The position numbers were made by a program, and so were the translations under genes. Shown here piece by piece: positions 1 through 5,700 of a DNA stretch of 14,164 nt (the first letter of the stretch is position 1; each line of letters begins with the position of its first letter). The notes beneath the pieces were generated by a model. It saw only the letters and a program-made list of their open reading frames with translations. It did not search any database and had not been told where the DNA came from. The stretch comes from Bacteroidales bacterium (GTDB taxonomy: Bacteria > Bacteroidota > Bacteroidia > Bacteroidales > P3): contig CAAGNU010000337.1 in NCBI GenBank assembly GCA_900771365.1, positions 1 through 14,164 on the forward strand. Direction: 5' to 3'.

Positions 1-317
1 TCGCTCTGCTTCTTCATCACCTCGATGAGCCCCTTGTCGCTCTGCATGGAGTTGTTGTTACCAGCCTGGACGGGTGCCTCGTTCTTCGAGATCACCGGTG
101 CAGACACGTTCACAACCGTTGCGGGCATCTCTGAGGCCTCCGCATACTTCGACACAACCTCATAGCCGTACTTCTCGATAAGAAGACGGATTTGGAGAGG
201 AGTCAGGTTTCTTTTACCATTCTCGATGTTCGAAACATTGCTGGGATTGCACCCAAACAATTCTGCAAGTTCATTTTGTGAAATCTTGCGATCTTTTCTA
301 AAGTTTTTTAGTTCCAT
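1..317 (-). CDS. HTH (XRE/Cro-type) transcriptional regulator, C-terminus cut by the window edge
   Basis: Read on the minus strand from ATG at 317-315, this frame stays open for 105 codons to the window edge. It begins MELKNFRKDRKISQ. Residues 13-34 form a typical helix-turn-helix (SQNELAELFGC, then NPSNVSNIENG), followed by a third helix (LTPLQIRLLIEKYG). This is the XRE/Cro fold used by phage repressors and by host regulators. Residues 60-90 look like a flexible linker, and the last visible residues (SDKGLIEVMKKQ) look like the start of a helix, possibly a dimerising coiled coil. The gene is divergent from the early operon and separated from it by an AT-rich region with inverted and direct repeats, so it probably represses that operon and itself. 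It could be a repressor or a Cro-like regulator; the missing C-terminus would help decide. Confidence 0.9.
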   Translation of the reverse strand, partial: MELKNFRKDRKISQNELAELFGCNPSNVSNIENGKRNLTPLQIRLLIEKYGYEVVSKYAEASEMPATVVNVSAPVISKNEAPVQAGNNNSMQSDKGLIEVMKKQS

Positions 318-377
318 ATTATTTCAAATTGAAAGGTTTATATTACACTTGAAAGGTTTTAATGTTAAAAATACTTT

Positions 378-385
378 CAAATGTA
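378..385 (-). promoter_or_regulatory. Candidate -7 element of the HTH-gene promoter
   Basis: The minus strand reads TACATTTG, a perfect match to the Bacteroidetes -7 consensus TAnnTTTG. It lies inside one arm of the 12-bp inverted repeat. A TTTG on the same strand (402-399) is only 13 nt upstream, closer than usual for the -33 box, so that box is not convincing. The TTGAAAGGTTT repeats would fall in the 5' leader of this transcript, a plausible place for autorepression. Confidence 0.5.
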
Positions 386-427
386 AGGTTTTTCGTTACA
401 AAACTTTTCTTTGTAATGTTTTTACCT

Positions 428-435
428 TACATTTG
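428..435 (+). promoter_or_regulatory. Candidate -7 element of the early-operon promoter
   Basis: TACATTTG matches the Bacteroidetes -7 consensus TAnnTTTG and is the mirror image of the minus-strand element at 378-385. It would start a transcript about 105 nt before the ATG at 547. A TTTG at 410-413 is 14 nt upstream, shorter than the usual -33 spacing. A regulator bound to the inverted repeat would cover both -7 boxes. Confidence 0.5.
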
Positions 436-546
436 CAACCGAAAAACGAACTCAATTTGCAACTCGTTTACACTTCAAGCTGCAAAAATAGTAAGTTTTT
501 TCGGCAAATCAAAGTAAACAATATCAACATTTAAGAATTATTAACA

Positions 547-603
547 ATGACAAAACAAACCCCTTCCTCCCCATGGCAGCCCCTCGCCCCTGTTACGCCG
601 TAG
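547..603 (+). CDS. Possible 18-residue leader peptide
   Basis: ATG at 547 sits in the A-rich context (attaacaATG) that marks most starts here. The frame encodes only MTKQTPSSPWQPLAPVTP before a TAG at 601-603. It overlaps the start of the 573 gene in another frame, so it could couple translation to that gene. Alternatively, it could be the true start of that gene with a frame change around 565-590. There is no homology argument for it. Confidence 0.3.
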   Translation: MTKQTPSSPWQPLAPVTP

Positions 604-827
604 AGCCCGACGGCACGCTCCGCGACTTCCCCTCCTTCACCGCCGCCTCGCGCCACTACCACCTCAACAACTACTACGCCCTCCGCGACGCCGATTCACA
701 CGCCTTCGCCCGTTCTCAGAACTACCGAATACGCGAGCGTCAGGACAGCAGCGTGAAGTTCTACTACTCGCGCAGCGATGCCGACTGGCGAGCCTCCTAC
801 ATCATCCGCAACACCTCCCCACAATGA
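573..827 (+). CDS. Hypothetical protein, 84 aa, first gene of the early operon
   Basis: I do not recognise this protein. It is rich in Tyr, Arg, Asp and His. Residues around DFPSFTAASRHYHL look like a short helical motif of the kind found in NUMOD-like DNA-binding segments, but the match is weak. The ATG at 573 (ccATGG) has a poorer upstream context than the ATG at 547, which opens a different, very short frame. The gene stops with TGA at 825-827 inside an ATGA overlap with the next gene, implying coupled translation. Third positions are strongly C-rich, like the genes downstream, which supports real coding. Confidence 0.6.
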   Translation: MAAPRPCYAVEPDGTLRDFPSFTAASRHYHLNNYYALRDADSHAFARSQNYRIRERQDSSVKFYYSRSDADWRASYIIRNTSPQ

Positions 828-1018
828 AACAGATCTCCACCGGACAACGCATCTACTTCGGCACCTGGTTCTTCATCGACCACTTCGCCACCTGGGACGA
901 GCGCTACCCCCACGACCTCGTCCTCCAGATCGACAAATGGACAACCCCTAACACCCGCAAGCCCCATGACAAAAGAACAAGCCACACAGGCAGCCGCCGT
1001 GCTGCAAGCCTACTCTGA
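824..1018 (+). CDS. Small hypothetical protein, 64 aa
   Basis: It starts in an ATGA overlap with the preceding stop, the junction used by several certain gene pairs in this window. The N-terminal 40 residues are aromatic and acidic (for example YFGTWFFIDHFATWDERY) with no obvious membrane segment. The last 17 codons overlap the next gene, which starts at 966 in another frame, and that basic tail may be only a by-product of the overlap. No family recognised. Confidence 0.5.
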   Translation: MKQISTGQRIYFGTWFFIDHFATWDERYPHDLVLQIDKWTTPNTRKPHDKRTSHTGSRRAASLL

Positions 1019-1526
1019 AGGCAAAGACATCCAATGGCGCTCACGCTCCACCAACAACCCACGATGGTTCAACACCGCCCACGACAGCGCCACCTTCAAC
1101 TTCGAGGAAAACGAATACCGCGTAGCCGTCGATCCCCGCCACGAGCGCATCTGCCAGACCTTCGACCAGATGGTCGCCCAGATATACGGCCGCTACGGCT
1201 GCTCACGCTACGAGGACAAGGACACCGCCACCGGCCTCTACACCTGCGTACAGTGCGTTGGCATCGTGCAAGACCTCGACAGGTACGCCTCCCGCGACAG
1301 CGACGGCCACGAAGATGGAATAGCCATCATGGAGGCAACGCTCTACGCCGACTACGACAACGCATCCATCCGCTACACCGTCACCATCCGCTTCTTCGAA
1401 ACCAACTGCTACGACACCGGCATAGCCTACGAGCTCGCCAAAAGGTGCATCCTCAGCCACTACCCCGAGGCCAAGGAAGACGCAGAGACATCAGCCAAAG
1501 GCGAACACCGATTCACACTCCTCTAA
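966..1526 (+). CDS. Hypothetical phage protein, 186 aa
   Basis: The first 50 residues (MTKEQATQAAAVLQAYSEGK, later EENEYRVAVD) resemble the short N-terminal module of many phage proteins in which a helix is followed by EGK.IQWRS and a final Y.+.V strand. The remainder (from about residue 55) is Cys- and Tyr-rich, with VAQIYGRYGCSRYED and TGLYTCVQCVG segments, and seems to be a separate domain that I do not recognise. The start at 966 gives the recognisable N-terminal pattern and overlaps the previous gene by 53 bp. The gene ends 7 bp before the tRNA-like element. Function unknown. Confidence 0.75.
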   Translation: MTKEQATQAAAVLQAYSEGKDIQWRSRSTNNPRWFNTAHDSATFNFEENEYRVAVDPRHERICQTFDQMVAQIYGRYGCSRYEDKDTATGLYTCVQCVGIVQDLDRYASRDSDGHEDGIAIMEATLYADYDNASIRYTVTIRFFETNCYDTGIAYELAKRCILSHYPEAKEDAETSAKGEHRFTLL

Positions 1527-1533
1527 ACCCCAC

Positions 1534-1644
1534 AGGCAATGCGAGCACGGCATCCGGCAAGCGTGCTAAGCGCAGTCCCCACCTTCCAATTCCAAAGGAC
1601 AGCGTACTGGCGGCCAACCAGGGTTCGAATCCCTGGATTGCCTC
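1534..1644 (+). ncRNA. tRNA-like folded element, not a standard tRNA
   Basis: The ends AGGCAAT (1534-1540) and ATTGCCT (1637-1643) pair over 7 bp. A canonical T-arm follows the tRNA pattern: CCAGGG, loop TTCGAAT (1624-1630), CCCTGG. Two more hairpins fill the middle: AGCACG/CGTGCT (1544-1549 with 1562-1567, 12-nt loop containing CCGG) and a nine-position stem with one A-A mismatch (1570-1578 with 1597-1605, 18-nt loop). This is a four-way cloverleaf of 111 nt, but the second arm has no 7-nt anticodon loop with U33, and the T-stem is 6 bp. It may be a degenerate tRNA, a tRNA mimic, or an attachment-site-like copy of a tRNA 3' end. It fills most of the 147-bp gap between two genes. Confidence 0.5.
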
Positions 1645-1673
1645 ACTCAAAACAACAAAACAACCATACGACA

Positions 1674-1940
1674 ATGACAACCAACAACACTAACCCGGTC
1701 AGCGACGCCCTCAAGGCCCTCCTGATCCTGGCGCTCACCGCAGCCGCCTTCATCCTCATCGCCCGAGGCCTCACCGCCGAACACGAGATCAGCCTCATCA
1801 TGGGCATCACCCTCGGCCTGCTCGCCTACCTCAAAGGCACCAAATGGGCACAGGACGAAGCCGACCAGCGCAGCGGCGTCTCAGGACACAGCCCCGCCGA
1901 CGTCAACCACCCCAACACCCCATCGCCTATGAAGAAATAA
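1674..1940 (+). CDS. Small two-helix membrane protein, 88 aa
   Basis: Two hydrophobic helices are visible: residues 13-30 (LKALLILALTAAAFILIA) and 38-54 (HEISLIMGITLGLLAYL), joined by a short polar turn. An acidic, disordered C-terminal tail rich in Pro and Asn follows. It is probably an inner-membrane protein. ATG at 1674 has the genome's typical gacaATG context; the frame is open further upstream, but that part runs through the tRNA-like element and shows no protein character. No specific family is recognised. Small two-helix proteins in early phage operons can be holin-like or superinfection-related, but nothing here decides that. Confidence 0.75.
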   Translation: MTTNNTNPVSDALKALLILALTAAAFILIARGLTAEHEISLIMGITLGLLAYLKGTKWAQDEADQRSGVSGHSPADVNHPNTPSPMKK

Positions 1941-1953
1941 CAGCGACAGGCAC

Positions 1954-2060
1954 GGCGGAGGCACGTCTGAATACTTCTTTTCTATCACAAGGAAAAATAA
2001 CAAGTGTATCAATTCTCAATAAATGTGTATTACGCAAAGCACAGACCGTACGCCTCCGCC
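1954..2060. repeat. AT-rich segment bracketed by GC-rich inverted repeats
   Basis: GGCGGAGGC (1954-1962) is the exact complement of GCCTCCGCC (2052-2060). Just inside, GTCTG (1965-1969) pairs with CAGAC (2042-2046). Together they close a 72-nt loop (1970-2041) that is strikingly AT-rich against its surroundings. Within it, GTGTAT occurs twice 21 bp apart (2004-2009 and 2025-2030). It lies in the 174-bp gap before the gene at 2115. It could be a structured leader RNA, a regulatory island, or a small inserted cassette. No perfect TAnnTTTG promoter box is seen inside. Confidence 0.5.
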
Positions 2061-2114
2061 CAAGCCTATCACCACCACAGGCCCCAACAAGTAACAACCA
2101 AAAACATCATCGAA

Positions 2115-2324
2115 ATGACCCCAACGACCATCGACCCACGCACCAACCGACAGCGCCGCTACGAGCAGCGCCGCGCCGAGATCTCAGAGCGATACGCAAA
2201 GCTGCGCTCCATCTACCCCAACGTCTCCGACAACCACATCTACTCCATCATCGCCCAGGAGCGCGACATGACCACCAACGGCGTGCGCCGCATCTGCATC
2301 GACGGCCAGCAGACCGACCATTGA
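2115..2324 (+). CDS. Small basic helical protein, possible DNA-binding, 69 aa
   Basis: After a Thr/Pro-rich start the protein is basic and helical (RTNRQRRYEQRRAEISERYA). A segment resembling a helix-turn-helix follows: KLRSIYPNVSDNHIYSIIAQ, then ERDMTTNGVRRIC. This suggests a small DNA-binding regulator of the early operon, but it is inferred from pattern only. I chose ATG at 2115 (cgaaATG) because the in-frame extension upstream to 2004 crosses the AT-rich bracketed segment and has different composition. Confidence 0.65.
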   Translation: MTPTTIDPRTNRQRRYEQRRAEISERYAKLRSIYPNVSDNHIYSIIAQERDMTTNGVRRICIDGQQTDH

Positions 2325-2560
2325 CAGATTGTTAGTTAGATGATAACAATTCAAAGATTTTCACACCGGCTTTGTACAGCCGCGAGGCAGGACAACGCCT
2401 TTTCCGCGACAAAGCTATTCTTCATTTCCGTAAATAACACTATTCCAAAACGACAATGTGTGAATTATTATTTTCTATTGTCATCGGCTCCGCACAGTCG
2501 TGACGACAGGGCAGAGCTTCATTTTCACCCACCGCCCACCGCCAAACACCCCACCCGCCC
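2325..2560. other. Gene-free AT-rich gap with nested hairpins
   Basis: No credible gene is seen on either strand in these 236 bases. The base composition is mixed and much richer in A and T than the flanking genes. Besides the long hairpin at 2369-2415, GACAAT (2452-2457) pairs with ATTGTC (2477-2482), and GCTC (2487-2490) with GAGC (2514-2517) encloses GTCG-TGA-CGAC (2497-2507). Three consecutive hairpins suggest a structured RNA or a leader for the genes at 2561 and beyond. No perfect promoter consensus was found. Confidence 0.5.
2369..2415 (+). ncRNA. Three-part hairpin in the 2325-2560 gap
   Basis: GCTTTGT (2369-2375) pairs with ACAAAGC (2409-2415), CGCG (2381-2384) with CGCG (2405-2408), and AGGC (2385-2388) with GCCT (2397-2400), leaving an 8-nt terminal loop and one small internal loop on each side. 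Fifteen pairs in 47 nt suggest a folded RNA. No T tract follows, so it is not an ordinary terminator. Confidence 0.4.
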
Positions 2561-2716
2561 ATGCCACCACCCACCCCATACCCGCCATCACCCTGCTACC
2601 AGTGCCCCATCTCCTGGAACGCCCTCAACGGCCGCTGGTGCCCCAAGCTCCACAGATACGTCGAATACGCCACCCGCGTCCCCTGCCGCAAGCCCATGAG
2701 CCCCACCGACGACTGA
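2561..2716 (+). CDS. Four-cysteine small protein, probable zinc-binding, 51 aa
   Basis: ATG at 2561 opens a 51-codon frame ending in TGA at 2714-2716. The sequence holds CYQCPISWNALNGRWCPKL and, 15 residues after the third Cys, VPC. The cysteines at 12, 15, 27 and 42 give a C-x2-C-x11-C-x14-C pattern, consistent with one zinc site. Small cysteine proteins of this form (C..C..SW..ingR.C..l..yVe, final PC) are common in Bacteroidetes phages and mobile elements; their function is not known to me. The N-terminus is proline-rich (MPPPTPYPPSP). Confidence 0.75.
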   Translation: MPPPTPYPPSPCYQCPISWNALNGRWCPKLHRYVEYATRVPCRKPMSPTDD

Positions 2717-2722
2717 TCCACT

Positions 2723-2815
2723 CCCCTCCCCAGTGTCCCGAGCAGGCACGTTCCACGTCCTGCCACCCAATCCACCCCTCCCCAGTGTCCCGAGCAGGCA
2801 CGTTCCACGTCCTGC
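2723..2815. repeat. 41-bp direct repeat carrying a hairpin, two copies
   Basis: Positions 2723-2763 and 2775-2815 are identical over 41 bp (52-bp period), separated by 11 bases. Each copy contains GCAGG-C-ACGT-TCC-ACGT-CCTGC, a hairpin of 5 plus 4 pairs with one bulged C. The pair fills the gap between the genes at 2561 and 2844 and does not belong to either reading frame. It may be a duplicated protein-binding site or RNA hairpin. Two copies with a short spacer do not make a CRISPR array. Confidence 0.8.
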
Positions 2816-2843
2816 ACCCCATCACCCCAACACCACCCCTCCC

Positions 2844-3128
2844 ATGCTACAGTTCACCGACCACACCGTGCCCTACAGCGTCTTCCTCGACGACCTCGCC
2901 AAGCGCATAGCCGAGCACGTCATCGCCCTGCAACAGCAGCCCGAACACCTCTCCCAGCGACAGGCATACCGCATCTTCGGCCGCGCCAACGTCGAACGAT
3001 GGCTACGCCAGAACCTCATCCACCCCTGCAAGCGTCCAGGCAAGGTAGAATACCTCACCTCCGAGCTCCGACAGCAGCAACTCCGCCAGCAGGACTATTT
3101 CACCAACCCATCCCCACAGCTCCGATGA
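2844..3128 (+). CDS. Helix-turn-helix DNA-binding protein, excisionase-like, 94 aa
   Basis: Residues 36-80 read as a winged-helix/HTH module: HLSQRQAYRIFGRANVERWL, then RQNLIHPCKRPGKVEYLTSE. This matches the pattern of MerR/excisionase-like HTH proteins common in Bacteroidetes phages, where a recognition helix is followed by P.+RPGK.EY. The first 30 residues form an amphipathic helix. ATG at 2844 (cccATG) follows the direct repeats; the frame is open upstream but only through those repeats. It ends in an ATGA overlap with the next gene. Likely a regulator or accessory DNA-binding factor. Confidence 0.75.
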   Translation: MLQFTDHTVPYSVFLDDLAKRIAEHVIALQQQPEHLSQRQAYRIFGRANVERWLRQNLIHPCKRPGKVEYLTSELRQQQLRQQDYFTNPSPQLR

Positions 3129-3343
3129 CACTCTCCGTTGACATCTACTTTGGCGAACGCTACTACCACACCGTCCGCATCAGCGTGCCCACCGTCCCAC
3201 GCTTCTTCCACGGCCACGTCACCGAGACCTTCAGCTTCGACGACATCTACCGCCTCACAGCCAACCGCTGCCCATCCATCACCCGACACCGCGACCTCCG
3301 CCTCTACCCACAGCAGGCAGCGTCCGCACCATATTTCCAATAA
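3125..3343 (+). CDS. Small hypothetical protein, 72 aa
   Basis: It starts in the ATGA overlap with the HTH gene. The sequence MTLSVDIYFGERYYHTVRIS suggests beta strands; the second half is mixed and basic with a DDIYRLT segment. There are no membrane helices and no family I recognise. It ends 22 bp before the RecT-like gene and probably sits in the same transcript. Confidence 0.65.
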   Translation: MTLSVDIYFGERYYHTVRISVPTVPRFFHGHVTETFSFDDIYRLTANRCPSITRHRDLRLYPQQAASAPYFQ

Positions 3344-3365
3344 CCCCAAAACAAACTTAACCACA

Positions 3366-4427
3366 ATGAGCAACCCACTCCAGCTTACCATCGAGACCAT
3401 CAACCAGCTCGATCCCCTCCACATCGTTGACAACCCCGCCGTCCGCGACCGCTTCATCCAGATCTACGACACCCTCTGGGGCCAGGGCACCGGCGAGCCA
3501 GCCTACGAGCGTGAGGCATTCTTCTTCAACCAGAAGCTCCGCGACGACGACAAGCTCCGCACCTCAGCCACCCGCTTCTCCATCTTCACCGCATTCATCG
3601 ACCTCGCCATCCTCGGCCTCTCATGCGAGCCAGGCACCCGAGCCCTCTGCTACCTCCAGGGCCGCAACTTCGCCATCGGCAAGGACCAGCAGGGCAAGTC
3701 CATCTACGAAGGCCGTCTCAACGTCACCGTCAGCGGCTACGGCGAGCTCGTCATGCGACAGCGCGCCGGTCAGATCCGACACGCCGACAACCCCGTCCTC
3801 GTCTATGAGGAAGACCAGTTCTCCTTCGGCGAGCAGTGCGGCCAGAAGCAGGTAAGCTACACCTGCAACCTCCCACACAAGTCAGGCCACATCATCGCCG
3901 CATACCTCAAGATCACACGCGCCGACGGATCCACCGACTACTCCATCATGCTCGAGGAAGACTGGAACCGCCTCGCCACCTACTCCGCACGCAACAACCG
4001 CAAATGGGACGCCGCCACCCGACAGTACATCGGCCAGGCCAACGAGCTCTACACCTCCAACGAAGGCGGCATCGACACCGGATTCCTCTGCGCCAAGCTC
4101 ATCAAGCACGCCTTCAAGACCTACCCAAAGGTACGCGTAGGCCGATACACCCAGCTCGAAAGCCAGCAGGACGACCAGGCACAGCACGACATCGACCAGT
4201 TCTACGGCATCCAGGATCCAGCCATCCCCGCCGCTCCCGCCGACTTCGCTCCAGCCCCCGACCTCTCCGCAGGCATCCGCATCGACCCGTCTGCCCCATC
4301 AGCCCCCGTTCCCGCAGCGTCAGCTGCCGGTCAGCCCGCCCCCGTTCCCGCTGCCTCTCCCGCTGCCCCCGTTCCCGCTGCATCTCCAGCCGGTCAAGCC
4401 CAGCCCGCCACCGACGACTGCTTCTGA
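3366..4427 (+). CDS. recT: RecT-family single-strand annealing protein
   Basis: A 353-residue protein with the RecT layout. An N-terminal helical part (NPAVRDRFIQIYDTLWG) is followed by the conserved core GLSCEPGTRALCYL (residues 84-97), then GYGELVMRQRAGQI (124-137) and YEEDQFSF (147-154), corresponding to RecT's GYKGMIDLARRSGQI and the acidic-aromatic strand after it. Such proteins coat and anneal single strands produced by a partner exonuclease, here probably the product of 5701-6357. ATG at 3366 has the usual ccacaATG context. The C-terminal tail (about 285-353) is Pro/Ala-rich and contains three in-frame palindromic elements encoding PVPAAS repeats (313-344). It ends in DDCF, an acidic tip of the sort that single-strand-binding proteins use for partners. 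Confidence 0.85.
   Translation: MSNPLQLTIETINQLDPLHIVDNPAVRDRFIQIYDTLWGQGTGEPAYEREAFFFNQKLRDDDKLRTSATRFSIFTAFIDLAILGLSCEPGTRALCYLQGRNFAIGKDQQGKSIYEGRLNVTVSGYGELVMRQRAGQIRHADNPVLVYEEDQFSFGEQCGQKQVSYTCNLPHKSGHIIAAYLKITRADGSTDYSIMLEEDWNRLATYSARNNRKWDAATRQYIGQANELYTSNEGGIDTGFLCAKLIKHAFKTYPKVRVGRYTQLESQQDDQAQHDIDQFYGIQDPAIPAAPADFAPAPDLSAGIRIDPSAPSAPVPAASAAGQPAPVPAASPAAPVPAASPAGQAQPATDDCF
4303..4396 (+). repeat. Palindromic element cluster in the recT tail
   Basis: Three CCCCCGTTCC cores at 4303-4312, 4339-4348 and 4366-4375 (36 and 27 bp apart, both multiples of three). The first is followed by GCAGC-GTCA-GCTGC (4314-4327), flanked by CC and GG pairs outside a C-C mismatch. The third is followed by GCTG-CATCTC-CAGC with the same outer CC/GG and the same mismatch. 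Both end in TCA. The second lacks its 3' arm. The DNA encodes PVPAASAAGQ-, PVPAASPA- and PVPAASPAGQ-type peptides in frame. Confidence 0.85.
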
Positions 4428-4459
4428 TCCACATCTCTAACCCATAACACCCCATCCTC

Positions 4460-5659
4460 ATGAACGAACAAGCCATTGCCCTCGTCACCCCCACCGACAT
4501 GCAGGTCATCACCTCCATGCCAGACGCCTACCGCGCCAACTCCCTCTCCCACGACCGCTGCCTCGCCGCCGGTCAGGAGCTCGTCACCTACATCCAGCAG
4601 CACGGAATGGACGACGACACCGACCTCCGCTGCCAGCAGTTCATCGACAAGGCACGCCGCACCGTCGCCAAGCTCAACGACACCCGCTCCCCCATCACCA
4701 AGATCTTCGACATGGTACGCTCCAACTTCACCCAGCTCGAAGGCGAGATCGACCCCACCAAGCGCGGATCCATCCCATACACCATCCAGGCATTCCGCAA
4801 CGAATACGCCACCAAGAAGCGACAGGAAGAAGAAGCACGCCGCCGCCAGGCCATGCAGCAGCAGCAGCGCCAGCAGGACATCTCACGATACCGCGCCGAC
4901 GTAGAGGCCGACTACCGCCGCGTCTTCAACGTCATGCTCAACGGCGTGATCAACCACATCACGCAGCTCAACACCGCCGTCACCCTCGACAACTACGACC
5001 GCACCGTGCGCGAGATCACCGCCATCACCACCCAGCTGCCCGAGCAGCTGCTCACCACCTCACGCCTCCAGGTCATGATGCCCGTCACCGTCACAGCCGA
5101 CGAGCTCGACACCATCCGCCGCCAGGTGCTCGACACCCTCATGCCCGACTTCCGGCAGAACTTCCAGAGCCACGTCGCCCAGTCGCGTGACACCGTCCTC
5201 GCCATGCTCCCATCCAAGCAGGCCGAGCTCCAGCGGGCCGCACAAGCCAGTGCCGAGGAGGCCGAGCGCATCCGTCAGCAGATAGCCGAGCGCGATGCCC
5301 AGGAACAGCAGCGCCGTCAGCAGCAGCTCATCGAGCAGCAACAGCGCGAGCAGCAGCAGGCAGCCCTCGCACAGCAGCAGGCCGAGGTAGCCGCAGCATT
5401 CGGAACCGCCGAAGCCTCCCTCCCTTCCTACCAGCCCAAGACACAGGTCAAGCAGCGCATCCAGGTCACCGCACCCGAAGGATTTCTCAAGATCATCAAC
5501 CTCTGGTGGACCACCGAAGGCTGCACCCTCACCGTCGAAGAGCTCGCCAAGATGTTCAAGAAGCAGATCACCTTCGCCGAAAAGATGGCCAACGCCAAAG
5601 AGCCAATCATCCTCCACGACCCCGCCATCATCTACACCGAAGAAGTCAAAGCCAAATAA
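4460..5659 (+). CDS. Coiled-coil protein between recT and the exonuclease, 399 aa
   Basis: Two long helical, Gln/Glu/Arg-rich segments (about 110-150 and 252-312, with QQRRQQQLIEQQQREQQQ) suggest coiled coils. Between them, residues 150-250 look globular and helical. The N-terminal region (KARRTVAKLNDTRSPITKIF, 65-84) resembles the DUF1351-like proteins often encoded beside phage annealing proteins, though I cannot confirm the family. The C-terminal 65 residues form a small separate module (EGFLKIINLWWTTEGCTLTV) that looks globular. Lying between the annealing protein and the nuclease, with 32- and 41-bp gaps, it probably serves recombination as a scaffold or accessory factor. ATG at 4460 is in the context cctcATGaac. 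Confidence 0.75.
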   Translation: MNEQAIALVTPTDMQVITSMPDAYRANSLSHDRCLAAGQELVTYIQQHGMDDDTDLRCQQFIDKARRTVAKLNDTRSPITKIFDMVRSNFTQLEGEIDPTKRGSIPYTIQAFRNEYATKKRQEEEARRRQAMQQQQRQQDISRYRADVEADYRRVFNVMLNGVINHITQLNTAVTLDNYDRTVREITAITTQLPEQLLTTSRLQVMMPVTVTADELDTIRRQVLDTLMPDFRQNFQSHVAQSRDTVLAMLPSKQAELQRAAQASAEEAERIRQQIAERDAQEQQRRQQQLIEQQQREQQQAALAQQQAEVAAAFGTAEASLPSYQPKTQVKQRIQVTAPEGFLKIINLWWTTEGCTLTVEELAKMFKKQITFAEKMANAKEPIILHDPAIIYTEEVKAK

Positions 5660-5663
5660 CCCA

Positions 5664-5685
5664 GGGCAGCCGTACATGGCTGCCC
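5664..5685 (+). repeat. GTACAT-loop hairpin, copy 1
   Basis: GGGCAGCC, loop GTACAT, GGCTGCCC: a perfect 8-bp stem in the 41-bp gap between the coiled-coil gene and the nuclease gene. The same loop with changed but still paired stems recurs at 6389-6408, 9770-9783 and 9797-9812. No T run follows, so a classic intrinsic terminator is unlikely; RNA processing, mRNA stability or a protein site are possible. Confidence 0.8.
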
Positions 5686-5700
5686 CCTCCTCCTCCCATT

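Larger units (their letters stand above)
318..546. promoter_or_regulatory. Divergent promoter/operator region
   Basis: This AT-rich stretch lies between the divergent HTH gene and the first plus-strand gene and has no convincing gene. It holds two TTGAAAGGTTT direct repeats (329-339 and 349-359, 20 bp apart), a CTTTCAA half-site in the opposite direction (374-380), a perfect 12-bp inverted repeat CAAATGTAAGGT (378-389) with ACCTTACATTTG (424-435), and inner inverted words TTACAAA (396-402) and TTTGTAA (410-416). ATTTGCAAC occurs twice (431-439 and 455-463). Such repeats between a repressor-like gene and an early operon are typical of operators. Which protein binds which repeat is inference. 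Confidence 0.75.

Noticed and set aside
1534..1644. Ordinary functional tRNA
   Set aside because: The T-arm and acceptor fit, but no 7-nt anticodon loop with U33 can be drawn, and the length and 6-bp T-stem are atypical.
1034..1693. Arg/His/Pro-rich frame of 219 codons
   Set aside because: Offset reading of the 966 gene and then of the tRNA-like element; composition typical of shadows in C-rich DNA.
2723..2815. CRISPR array
   Set aside because: Only two 41-bp copies with an 11-bp spacer, and no cas genes; better read as a simple direct duplication.
5060..5677. Long minus-strand frame opposite the coiled-coil gene (205 codons)
   Set aside because: It is the complement of a convincing gene; Leu/Gly/Asp/Glu-rich composition is what the reverse of C-rich codons gives.
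5664..5685. Intrinsic terminator
   Set aside because: A strong stem but followed by C-rich sequence, no T tract; the same holds for the other GTACAT hairpins.
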